Origin: Nitrospinota bacterium
Lineage (GTDB): Bacteria; Nitrospinota; Nitrospinia; UBA9942
DNA length: 45,692 nucleotides
Assembly (NCBI GenBank): GCA_016194325.1
Contig: JACQBS010000146.1
Location: 1-45,692, forward strand
Direction of reading: 5' to 3'
The notes beneath the pieces were generated by a model. It was given only the letters and a program-made list of their open reading frames with translations. It searched no databases and was not told the origin of the DNA. The position numbers were made by a program, and so were the translations under genes. Below, piece by piece: positions 34,915-42,580 of this stretch. Positions within the stretch are counted from its first letter, which is position 1; each line of letters begins with the position of its first letter.

Positions 34915-35646
34915 TTACCTCCTTTCGCCAAATATTGCCGTTCCTATTCTTACCATTGTAGCCCCTTCTTCTATAGCCACCTCAAAATCATTAGACATAC
35001 CCATTGAAAGCTCTTTCATTTCTATACCCTCTTTTTGTATATCATCTTTCAACATCCGAAGCATTTTGAAATATTTCCTCGAATCTTCAGGAGATTCTGA
35101 AAACGGGGGGATTGTCATCAATCCCTGAATATTTATATTTGTAAACTTTGATATACCCTTAACAAGACCAACCGCTTTTTCAGGCAGAATTCCGAATTTT
35201 GTCTTTTCCCCTGAGAGGTTTACTTCAATCAGAATATCGGTCTTTAATCCCTTATTCTCTCCCCTCCTCTGAATCTCTTCTGCCAATGAAAGACTCTCCA
35301 CTGAATGTATTAGACTAAATATATCAAATATATACTTAACCTTATTTGTCTGAAGATGCCCTACCAGATGCCAATGAACTTCTTTACCCCGTAAGAGACC
35401 GAAGGTCTTACGGGGTTTACCGATTTCTCTGAACTTCTCCCTTGCCTCCTGAACCCGATTTTCACCAATAATTGTTATACCTGCTTCTATTGCCTCTTTA
35501 ATTCTTGTAACATCAACTGTCTTTGTAACTGCAACTAACTTTATTGATTCTTCTTTTCTCCCAACCCTTTCAGCCGCCAATTTCATCCTATGAATGATAT
35601 CTTTAATATTGGCAGCTATGCTCATAATTACTGTTTTTAGTAACAT
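34915..35646 (-). CDS. YggS-family PLP homeostasis protein
   Basis: A 243-residue PLP-binding TIM-barrel protein that buffers pyridoxal phosphate. ATG at 35646 is supported by AGGAG about 9 bases upstream. Signatures are LVAVTKTVDV (PLP lysine in the VTK), IGENRVQEAREKF, VHWHLVGHLQTNKVKYI and LSMGMSNDFEVAIEEGATMVRIGTAIFG (cut here by position). Between EKFREIG and VHWHLVG the frame contains KPRKTFGLLRGKE, encoded by a CCCCGTAAGA hairpin; most YggS proteins have a shorter loop there. Confidence 0.95.
   Translation of the reverse strand: MLLKTVIMSIAANIKDIIHRMKLAAERVGRKEESIKLVAVTKTVDVTRIKEAIEAGITIIGENRVQEAREKFREIGKPRKTFGLLRGKEVHWHLVGHLQTNKVKYIFDIFSLIHSVESLSLAEEIQRRGENKGLKTDILIEVNLSGEKTKFGILPEKAVGLVKGISKFTNINIQGLMTIPPFSESPEDSRKYFKMLRMLKDDIQKEGIEMKELSMGMSNDFEVAIEEGATMVRIGTAIFGERR
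35387..35415. repeat. In-frame CCCCGTAAGA hairpin in the yggS-type gene
   Basis: CCCCGTAAGA (35387-35396) and TCTTACGGGG (35406-35415) form a perfect 10 bp stem. The same type (CCCCGTTAGAT) lies at 30661-30724. It encodes PRKTFGLLRGK. Confidence 0.8.
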
Positions 35647-35690
35647 ATAAATTCATCTCCTGTCAAGACAATTTGCCCTCCATAAAAATG

Positions 35691-35883
35691 TAACCACGAA
35701 GAGCCCGAAGGACACGAAGAAAAAGAACAAAAAATAAAAATTTTAAACCACAGATGGACACAGATAAACACAGACTAGAAAGATTGACAAAATAAAAAAC
35801 CTAAGAAAATTATTTTTTTCTGCCTTTTTTTATCTGTGTTCATCCGTGTTTATCTGTGGTTGCTTTTATATTTTCCTATACAT
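35691..35883 (+). repeat. Hairpin element with conserved right flank, CACAGATNNACACAGAT word
   Basis: First arm AACCACGAAGAGCCCGAAGG without a full partner, then AACCACAGATGGACACAG and ATCTGTGTTCATCCGTG as a nested pair, then right flank TTTTATATTTTCCTATACAT (35864-35883). It fills the 270 bp between the yggS-type gene and tonB-like gene together with AT-rich sequence and no other feature. Confidence 0.85.
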
Positions 35884-35917
35884 CGAGAAATTTAAGAATG
35901 GTATCAAAAGAGGTATT

Positions 35918-36658
35918 CTATGGGAAATCACTGATAAAAGACGGGCGATAGGAAAAGGTTGCAATTACATTAATCTGGTTTTTATCTATATTATAAGGAA
36001 ATTTATCAAACGGTGCGGCTGTTTTTACTGCCCTGACCGCCTCATCATCCAACACCTTATAATCTGTTGAACTGAGAAGCTTTGTATCAAGAAGTACACC
36101 CTCCCTTGATATGGAAAATCTTAACACAACACTCCCCTTTATTCCCTGTGACATCGCCTCATCAGGGTATCTCCATACAGAGCTTATTTTTCTTTTTATG
36201 GAATCAAAATATGAGTTGTATTTGATTTCTTTAGTATCAAGGGGTATTGTATCGCTATCAAAGGCATCGTTCTTTGGCTCTATTTCTACCTTAGGCTTAT
36301 CCGATTTTAAATCCCGAACCGATTGACTGGGATTATCAGGCACAGATACATCATTACTCTTTATCTTTGATTCTGACGGGTTTATACCCTTAAGACTATT
36401 TGCCTCCGTATCTGAAGTCTCCGAGGTATTAAGAGTATTTCTTGCATCTTCTCTCTTTTCTGCACTTTCTACAGGTTCGGAGGAATAAATCTTTTGAACA
36501 GAAATAGTATTTTCATTAACATCAGGAATCTCAATCAATCTGACACGGAAGGGGGGTTCTTTTCTGCCCTCAAAAGAATAATAGGCTGTGGATGCAATAA
36601 ATACGGCATGCAGAAAAAAAGATATTCCGATAAATTTTGTTAGCCCGTATTGCCCCAT
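35918..36658 (-). CDS. TonB-family energy transducer
   Basis: A 246-residue protein anchored by one N-terminal helix (about 8-28, FIGISFFLHAVFIASTAYYSF). It has a long polar periplasmic linker (about 35-155) and a C-terminal TonB domain (about 155-246) that includes YFDSIKRKISSVWRYP and GSVVLRFSISREG. TonB proteins couple ExbBD proton-motive energy to outer-membrane receptors; no exbB or exbD is adjacent. The proline-rich spacer typical of E. coli TonB is missing and a Ser/Asp/Pro-mixed linker replaces it. Confidence 0.85.
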   Translation of the reverse strand: MGQYGLTKFIGISFFLHAVFIASTAYYSFEGRKEPPFRVRLIEIPDVNENTISVQKIYSSEPVESAEKREDARNTLNTSETSDTEANSLKGINPSESKIKSNDVSVPDNPSQSVRDLKSDKPKVEIEPKNDAFDSDTIPLDTKEIKYNSYFDSIKRKISSVWRYPDEAMSQGIKGSVVLRFSISREGVLLDTKLLSSTDYKVLDDEAVRAVKTAAPFDKFPYNIDKNQINVIATFSYRPSFISDFP

Positions 36659-36667
36659 GAAAAAGAT

Positions 36668-36812
36668 AGAAGAACAAAAGAAAAAGATTAAGGAGAAATG
36701 GGGAAATTAGGGAAAAGGGGAAAATATTTTTAAAATAATTTTTTCTTTCTCCATTTCTCCCTGTTTGTTCTCCCTTTCTCCTGTTAATGGTTTTTATAAT
36801 TTCATATACATG
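36668..36812 (+). repeat. Hairpin element with conserved right flank, GGAGAAATGGGGAAA word
   Basis: Left boundary AGAAGAACAAAAGAAAAAGATTAA, arms AGGAGAAATGGGGAAATTAGG and CTCCATTTCTCCCTGTTTG, right flank TTTTATAATTTCATATACAT (36792-36811). It lies between the tonB-like gene and the 137-residue gene. Confidence 0.84.
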
Positions 36813-36821
36813 AACTAAGAA

Positions 36822-37235
36822 TTATGATTTATATGCAGACTTTATCTCCTCCTGAAACGGAGGAATTATTTTTATCCAGTCTTGTATCAGAGGGGTCAGT
36901 TCATATTCCATCAGGTCAGCAAGCATAACCCAGTCCTGGCCTATTTGTGCGGAATGCATCTCGGATGTCAGCTTTAAAAGCCTGTCCTTACGGTTTTGAA
37001 TAGTCTCGCCATTAATTGATACCTTTGAGAAGTCTAAATTTAGAAGCCGACCTATACCCTCTATCAGTTCATCAAACAACTGAATTGAATCAATACATGC
37101 CAGATAATTCTTATTCGCCTCTTCTGCCCCTTTTACCCTGAAACACTCGGCTGCAGCCTGAAGGGTGGAAACCATATGATGGAGGTGCTCTGTAAGATTG
37201 CTGAGGCTGTCTTCCGTGATTTTTTTTATATCCAT
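36822..37235 (-). CDS. Helical protein of unknown function in Maf cluster
   Basis: A 137-residue, mainly alpha-helical, acidic protein without signal or membrane segment. Notable segments are LHHMVSTLQAAAECFRVKGAEEAN, IDSIQLFDELIEGIGRLL and GQDWVMLADLMEYELTPLIQDW (cut to pieces here). I recall similar DWV-x-LADLLEYEL segments in proteins near flagellin-glycosylation genes, but I cannot name the family. It begins 12 bp after the GT9 gene stop and is the last gene of the glycosyltransferase run. Confidence 0.65.
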   Translation of the reverse strand: MDIKKITEDSLSNLTEHLHHMVSTLQAAAECFRVKGAEEANKNYLACIDSIQLFDELIEGIGRLLNLDFSKVSINGETIQNRKDRLLKLTSEMHSAQIGQDWVMLADLMEYELTPLIQDWIKIIPPFQEEIKSAYKS

Positions 37236-37246
37236 TTAAAACTGAA

Positions 37247-39046
37247 TTATAAACTGCAAACCATCAATTCGGAAGTTTTAATTTCAGATTTGCTATTTAT
37301 TAATTCATAATTTATCCCGTTTAACATTCGTTCCATTATATTTGCCTCTATTATAAGTGTTGTGTAGATTATAAGGGTCTCTTCTGCAAGAAGCAAGATA
37401 TTATCCCCCTGAAGATTCTCTTTAGCAAACTTAAACATACTGACAATGGGACCTGCTGCTGGTTCTGTCAGACCGACGAGATTTATTTTTTTATCTATCT
37501 CATCAATCTTATTGCCTGACTCCCTTACATATTCAGCATCAAATTTAACCCTTGAAACCTCCTTTATAATACCTTTTGTAATTGAAACGCCATCCTTACC
37601 GAATTGTGTCAATTTATTAAACATTTTAGGTAAATTGTTAAGATGGGTAATGACGTCTAATTTAATGTCATAATGCTCTTTTAGCTTTTCCGCCACCACC
37701 CTTGATTCCTCTAAAATCTCATCTGCATTTGTGTGAGAAGATATGTTTAACCTGCCATTACCTCCAAGAACCCTTTTCCACATGGTTCTGTAGGCATTCC
37801 CTGCAATATCATTTATATCTAAAATCTTTTTTATTAATGGCAGGAATTCTACCATATTGTCTTTATCAAAGGCAGAATAAAAAGGAATGACTCTGGAGAA
37901 GTTACAAGTTGCAAGATGCAAGTTGCAAGCAATGTCATTCTGAGGCAAAGCCGAAGAATCTCTCTTATCTTGCATCTTGTATCTTGTAACTTGCAACTCA
38001 ATTGCTGTCAGAACATCCTCAACTGTTATGTAATCCTTGCAAACAGGGTTTTTACAGTTAGTGTGATGACTGCATGGAGAACAGGGAATATCCGCTTGCA
38101 ATATGATATGCCCTTCCCCATAAGGACCTGTTTCATGCGCGAGGGCATGGGCAAAGAAGAGGGCTACTACCTTTGCCCCAACTGCTGCCGCTATATGCAT
38201 TGTCCCTGTATCATTTGTTACAAGGACATGGCACCTTTTTAGGAGTGCAGACAACTCTCTGACAGATGTCTTCCCTATCGCATTGATGACCCTTCCATCC
38301 ATTTTTGACTGAATCTCATCCCCCACATCTTTCTCAGACGGTACGCCAAAGATTATTATCTTCGCCCTGTATTTTCTGACAAGCTCCAATCCAAGTTTTG
38401 CAAAGGAATCAGAAGACCATCTCCTGTCAGGACGGCTTGATGCAGGCTGAAACCCGATTAAAATATCTCCATCATTAACACCGTTTTTCTCTAAAAATTC
38501 ATCTGCAAACCTTTCACTCTCTTCTGACCTGTTTAAAAATAGCCTTTTACTAAAAGGCTGCACATCGCCACTCTTCATATACATATCAACCAGATTAAAT
38601 CTATTATAATTCCTGTTAAATATGATGTTGCAAAAATAGTTTAGCCATGGGTGTCTTATAACCCTGTGCCCATAGCCGGTTGAAGTAAGCCCCCTCACAT
38701 CAGGGACATTTAGAAGGGATGTAAAGATTGCAGAGAGTTTGGAGTGGCTTAAATTTATTACAGCATCAAATCTCTTTTCTTTCATCTTATCTACCAATCC
38801 CTCTAAATAGTGATAAATCGCGAGTAGAGACGGCTCTTCACCCGTTTTTTTTGGGGCAAACTGCTTTATATCAAAAGTATAAAGTTCGTCAATAAACGGA
38901 ATATCAATACATATATCTGCAAAGTTCTTATTAGCAAGGAGTGTAATCTTTGAATCAGGATATTTTCCTTTAAGCCCTGCAATAAGGGGAGTCGTCTGAA
39001 GAAGGTCACCCATTCGGGTAAGATTTAAAATAAGTATATTTTTCAT
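37247..39046 (-). CDS. GT9 (heptosyltransferase-like) protein with unknown C-terminal domain
   Basis: A 599-residue protein starting MKNILILNLTRMGDLLQTTP (39046; a longer frame upstream is repeat-derived). Residues 1-345 are a GT9 glycosyltransferase. The hallmark pieces are GDLLQTTPLIAGLK, GFQPASSRPDRRWS, LVTNDTGTMHIAAAVGAKVVALF and CSPCSHHTNCKNPVC. Residues about 349-382 are a linker encoded by a hairpin element (TRYKMQDKRDSSALPQNDI). The rest (385-599) is helical with no family recognised. A GT9 in a Maf cluster is likely to act on a flagellin or surface glycan. Confidence 0.85.
   Translation of the reverse strand: MKNILILNLTRMGDLLQTTPLIAGLKGKYPDSKITLLANKNFADICIDIPFIDELYTFDIKQFAPKKTGEEPSLLAIYHYLEGLVDKMKEKRFDAVINLSHSKLSAIFTSLLNVPDVRGLTSTGYGHRVIRHPWLNYFCNIIFNRNYNRFNLVDMYMKSGDVQPFSKRLFLNRSEESERFADEFLEKNGVNDGDILIGFQPASSRPDRRWSSDSFAKLGLELVRKYRAKIIIFGVPSEKDVGDEIQSKMDGRVINAIGKTSVRELSALLKRCHVLVTNDTGTMHIAAAVGAKVVALFFAHALAHETGPYGEGHIILQADIPCSPCSHHTNCKNPVCKDYITVEDVLTAIELQVTRYKMQDKRDSSALPQNDIACNLHLATCNFSRVIPFYSAFDKDNMVEFLPLIKKILDINDIAGNAYRTMWKRVLGGNGRLNISSHTNADEILEESRVVAEKLKEHYDIKLDVITHLNNLPKMFNKLTQFGKDGVSITKGIIKEVSRVKFDAEYVRESGNKIDEIDKKINLVGLTEPAAGPIVSMFKFAKENLQGDNILLLAEETLIIYTTLIIEANIMERMLNGINYELINSKSEIKTSELMVCSL
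37900..37998. repeat. In-frame nested element at the GT9 domain junction
   Basis: Outer arms AGTTACAAGTTGCAAGATGC and GCATCTTGTATCTTGTAAC flank an inner GTCATTCTGAGGCAAAGCCG-GAAGAATCTC segment. I recall similar inner words from many environmental genomes. It encodes the linker between the GT9 domain and the C-terminal domain. Confidence 0.82.
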
Positions 39047-39049
39047 ATA

Positions 39050-39183
39050 AATTAGCCACGAATGAACACGAATTAACACTAATTTTAAAAAAACCTTTTT
39101 TTAATTCGTAAATATTCGTGCAAACTCGTGGCTAAAAATAAGTTTTTGTTCTTCGTGTCCATTCGTGTAAATTCGTGGCTGAA
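39050..39183. repeat. Element with one left and two right arms, ACACGAATNAACAC word
   Basis: Left arm TTAGCCACGAATGAACACG, right arm 1 ATATTCGTGCAAACTCGTGG, right arm 2 TTCGTGTCCATTCGTGTAAA. The extra right arm indicates duplication or a second insertion. It lies between the CgeB-like and GT9 genes; the open reading into it is not considered coding. Confidence 0.82.
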
Positions 39184-39193
39184 TAGTTAGCTT

Positions 39194-40513
39194 TCATTTT
39201 TCTGTCAGGAACTGTTCCATCATTAAGAATATTGCCTCGGGTCTTGTAAGGGAGCCTTCACCATTCTCTATTCCCTTAACAATAGATTTTATAGATAGAT
39301 TTTCCTCATCTTTAAATCGGGAGAGAAACTTTTTTAGTTCTGTATCCGCACCCGCCTCTCTCATCATCCTCCCTACACTATTTACCCCTTGAACACATGA
39401 ACCCTTGAACCCTTGAACCCTTTTTATAAACCTATCCCCTTCCGTTTTAAATATATAAGAAAGCATCTCCTCCATCCTGTTCTCAAAGGTATGAAATTTA
39501 AGTGCCTTAATCCTTGCATTTTCAGATATTTTTTCCCTCTCCTCAGGATTATCCAGATAATAATTTATTTTCCCCCGCAATTCCCTTAAATCCCTGTAAC
39601 AGATTATCTCTTCACCAACCTTAAAGAGATTATCCAATTCAGTCCTATAGTCCACCAGCTGAAATGCACCACATGAGGCAAGCTCAAATACCCTCGGATT
39701 CACAAAATCACCTGACGGGTCAACCCCTTCATGATAGGATGATGAGTGGAGATTTAAGTTTATTTTTGATGCATTGAAAATCTTCACATACTCATCAGGT
39801 GATAACCTCTCTCCGTTCCCATGAAACGAGTTCAGGGCAGGCTTCTGGATACATCTGGCAAGTGGCGACAGATAATCCCATTCAGTCCCCCATATCTTAA
39901 AATCAAAATCCATAAGCCCCTGAAAAAACACCCTGCGGTTGTAATATCCTGCACCCATGAATGAAATATCTGACGAATATAATTTCTTATCATCTTCTGT
40001 CAGAGTAATCTTCTTATGAATATCAGGAGAACAAGCCTGAGGAAGATAGTGGTAATTTTTAGCACCAATCTTTTTTAATTCATCAAAGAAATTACCCCTC
40101 TGAATAGTAAAGAAATAGTCATAGTGAGGTGCAACATCCTTCCAGTAGAGGAGGGTTCTAAAGTCCTCAACAAACCAGAATGCAACAGATGCCCCGCCCC
40201 CTTTTAACCTCTGAATGATATCTGGAGTAAGGGGAGCCTGGGCAATTGCAATAATAAGCTCAGGCATAAATGAGGCAGTCTTCGCTATTGCAGCCTCGCC
40301 TAAAAATTTTATATAAATATCTTTCAGCGCCCTCCTGTGATCATTGTCTCTCGTAATATGGTCAATCTTAATGTAGGCATCATTAAAGACACTGAAGTCC
40401 AAAAACTCAACCTCATGCCCCATATTTTTCAATGCGGATGCAGTATAGTTGGCTGTTGGAAGGGAGCCTCCATACATTGGGCCAATGACAAGTATCTTAA
40501 GTTTTTTATCCAT
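39194..40513 (-). CDS. CgeB-like glycosyltransferase
   Basis: A 439-residue protein resembling CgeB/Glyco_trans_1_2-type (GT-B) enzymes of flagellin- and spore-glycosylation loci. It starts ILVIGPMYGGSLPTANYTASAL, has VAFWFVEDFRTLLYW and YYNRRVFFQG in the middle, and the donor-binding region NPRVFELASCGAFQLVDYR (about 285-305) with KALKFHTFENRMEEML after it. At about residues 364-376, RVQGFKGSCVQGVNSV is encoded by a CCCTTGAACC repeat at the end of the GT domain. It is in the Maf cluster and has a homologous domain inside the 939-residue protein. Confidence 0.85.
   Translation of the reverse strand: MDKKLKILVIGPMYGGSLPTANYTASALKNMGHEVEFLDFSVFNDAYIKIDHITRDNDHRRALKDIYIKFLGEAAIAKTASFMPELIIAIAQAPLTPDIIQRLKGGGASVAFWFVEDFRTLLYWKDVAPHYDYFFTIQRGNFFDELKKIGAKNYHYLPQACSPDIHKKITLTEDDKKLYSSDISFMGAGYYNRRVFFQGLMDFDFKIWGTEWDYLSPLARCIQKPALNSFHGNGERLSPDEYVKIFNASKINLNLHSSSYHEGVDPSGDFVNPRVFELASCGAFQLVDYRTELDNLFKVGEEIICYRDLRELRGKINYYLDNPEEREKISENARIKALKFHTFENRMEEMLSYIFKTEGDRFIKRVQGFKGSCVQGVNSVGRMMREAGADTELKKFLSRFKDEENLSIKSIVKGIENGEGSLTRPEAIFLMMEQFLTEK
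39384..39422. repeat. In-frame CCCTTGAACC tandem
   Basis: Four imperfect CTTGAACCC units, one arm only. It encodes RVQGFKGSCVQG. The words match those at 40842-40921 and 44232-44323. Confidence 0.7.
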
Positions 40514-40516
40514 CGC

Positions 40517-40588
40517 TAAAGTATCCGAGTGTCAGAGTGTCAGAGTTTTAACCTGTGATACTTTAACACTTTGACTTTTTGACACTGA
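40517..40588. repeat. Hairpin element, GTCAGAGTGTCAAAG word, at the Maf stop
   Basis: AGTGTCAGAGTGTCAGAG and TGATACTTTAACACTTTGAC are loose complements. It contains the maf stop and encodes the tail SVKVSQVKTLTL. Compare 42503-42580. Confidence 0.78.
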
Positions 40589-42499
40589 CTTTATCTCCTC
40601 TATCCCCTTATCAAGACGATGACTGAATACACTGCATATCTCATTTATCCCATTAAAGAAGGTCTGGTATGATTTAAGGGTATCAAGCAGAGATTGGGGT
40701 TTCTCAGTTGGATGCCTCATTTCAAGATTTACACTGTCAAGGAGCAAATCTATGCCCCACCTGTTTATATCAAAGAAATCCCTGGAATCAAGCATCTGGG
40801 TGGCAAGGATGCTCATCTTTTCTAAATATTGATTTAACTGAAAGGGTTCAAGCGGTAGAGGATTCGAGGGTTCAAGTGAAGACAAACCCTTGACCCCTTG
40901 ACCCCTTGATCCCTTGCCCCCTAATAACTTAAATAGCCCATCAGATATTTCAACCCCCTCACTGCTCAATTTTTGCAAACCCTTAATCTCTCTGCTGAGC
41001 TTAACCATATTGTTGAAAAGCCTGTGAATGTCAGCCATCTTGGTTTTGCCTGTATAACTTTTTATTATATCATCCGCACATATATCCTCTTTACACCACA
41101 TATTAACAGCCTCACTCAGAGGCATCTCAATCGCCCCTTCTATATTTACACCACCCTCTGTTGCATTTATGCATTTTACCTTTCCCTTACTTATCATTAT
41201 TTCAAACCACCTTTTCCAGCTCAACATCTTCTCTGATGTCGTTACGAGACCTGAAAAAAAGTCATCCACCTCTGTCCCTGTCTCTGACAAGATTGTAGTT
41301 CCATGTTTTATTGAGAGTGTCTCACTGCCGTTTACCTCCTCAATCCACCTCTGATTATAGTAGCTCCCCTCTGTATATGCCCTTCCGCCGTAGAATGAAA
41401 GGTCTTGTCCTATCAATATAATCGGATTCCCGCCAAGCCTGTATGCAAAGTCAAATGCTGATGTTGCAACAGAGCCGCCAACCGTCGTCTCCCCTTTTTC
41501 ATCTATAAACCTTTCAAACCACTGAATGAGGGGGTCGCCGTAGGTCATTATTAATACATCTCCTTTATACTTCTTTATTAGCTCAGGGTATGTAACAGGA
41601 TTTGCGACAAGGCATGAATCCTTTAGCTGATTTTCCAACCCTTCAAGATGGTAATAGTTTTCTATTAAAGGGTCAAGTGAGAGAACGAAATCAGGCTTAA
41701 TATTATTATTAAGTAATGTCCTTACGGCAGTATCTACAGAGATAATGATTACCTTTCCTTCTGCCATGGAGAGCCATTTTACATTCTTATCAAGGGAGGG
41801 GCCTGCAGAAACAATTACAGCAGGCTTATCTTTAAATTTACCAAAGAGCCCATTAATACCAGGCCTTGTCAGCATGGGTTTGAGATTGCTGAAAATATGC
41901 CCCTGCCAGACAGAGGCAAATTTCTCCAGTGTAGCCCTGTTAATCCGTGCCAAATCAAGAAGCTCTTTTATCCGGTTATCAATCTCACTGTAATATGATG
42001 GATTTATCTCTATGGATGGAGGATATTTTATAACCTTTACATCCCGTGAAGTAAAAACGCCGAAATGCTCCTCCATCCGATTAATAACTGCAGATACACC
42101 ATCCTCCCCAACTGATATGCTCACCTTCCCGCATGAGACAATCGGTTCTATTTCTATCAATTCAAGGGCAGCCCTGAAAAGTTTTATATCAGACTCTATT
42201 ACAAGTATAAATACACTCTGGGGTGTAGAATTGATTATATCCAGTATATGCCCCCCCAGGCCAAAACCATATATCACGATTACTTCACTGCTCTTTAGAT
42301 TTCCATAGTCTGTTATTTTTTTTACGCCTCTGTTTATATCCTGTCTCCCAAAGAATATTTCCTTCCTTTTAGGATTGGATACAAATATTCCGCTATTAGT
42401 AAATTTTATATCCTCTGACAGTTTTATATTTTTCACCCTTTTAGATAGAATAGGGTCAAATCTGCCCAGGGCTTCAATATTTTTTTGAAATATGTTCAT
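40532..42499 (-). CDS. Maf-type motility accessory factor (DUF115)
   Basis: A 655-residue protein with the DUF115/MptE-like core that attaches nonulosonic acid to flagellin: FKDKPAVIVSAGPSLDKNV, VIIISVDTAVRTLLNNNIKPDFVLSLDP (cut by position) and GGSVATSAFDFAYRLGGNPIILIGQDLSF. The N-terminal part (1-190) has EVIVIYGFGLGGHILDII. Residues about 525-552 are encoded by a CCCTTGACC hairpin (GSRGQGVKGLSSLEPSNPL), at the border of the core and a helical C-terminal region, and the very end is repeat-derived. It lies between two glycosyltransferase genes. Confidence 0.9.
   Translation of the reverse strand: MNIFQKNIEALGRFDPILSKRVKNIKLSEDIKFTNSGIFVSNPKRKEIFFGRQDINRGVKKITDYGNLKSSEVIVIYGFGLGGHILDIINSTPQSVFILVIESDIKLFRAALELIEIEPIVSCGKVSISVGEDGVSAVINRMEEHFGVFTSRDVKVIKYPPSIEINPSYYSEIDNRIKELLDLARINRATLEKFASVWQGHIFSNLKPMLTRPGINGLFGKFKDKPAVIVSAGPSLDKNVKWLSMAEGKVIIISVDTAVRTLLNNNIKPDFVLSLDPLIENYYHLEGLENQLKDSCLVANPVTYPELIKKYKGDVLIMTYGDPLIQWFERFIDEKGETTVGGSVATSAFDFAYRLGGNPIILIGQDLSFYGGRAYTEGSYYNQRWIEEVNGSETLSIKHGTTILSETGTEVDDFFSGLVTTSEKMLSWKRWFEIMISKGKVKCINATEGGVNIEGAIEMPLSEAVNMWCKEDICADDIIKSYTGKTKMADIHRLFNNMVKLSREIKGLQKLSSEGVEISDGLFKLLGGKGSRGQGVKGLSSLEPSNPLPLEPFQLNQYLEKMSILATQMLDSRDFFDINRWGIDLLLDSVNLEMRHPTEKPQSLLDTLKSYQTFFNGINEICSVFSHRLDKGIEEIKSVSKSQSVKVSQVKTLTL
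40842..40921. repeat. In-frame hairpin element in maf, GGGTTCAAG/CCCTTGACC words
   Basis: AAGGGTTCAAGCGG and GATTCGAGGGTTCAAG, then CCCTTGACCCCTTGACCCC. The G-rich and C-rich arms are complementary with slips. It encodes a Gly/Lys/Ser/Pro linker. Confidence 0.78.
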
Positions 42500-42502
42500 A
42501 TA

Positions 42503-42580
42503 AGAGTATCAAAGTGTCAGAGTGTCAGAGTATCAGAGTTGATGCTTTGACACTTTGACACTCTGATACTTTGACACTTC
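42503..42580. repeat. Hairpin element at the large glycosyltransferase stop
   Basis: TATCAAAGTGTCAGAGTG and ACACTTTGACACTCTGATAC arms, close complements. It encodes the tail CQSIRVSKCQSINSDTLTL and contains the stop. The maf tail ends almost alike (KTLTL). Confidence 0.8.
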
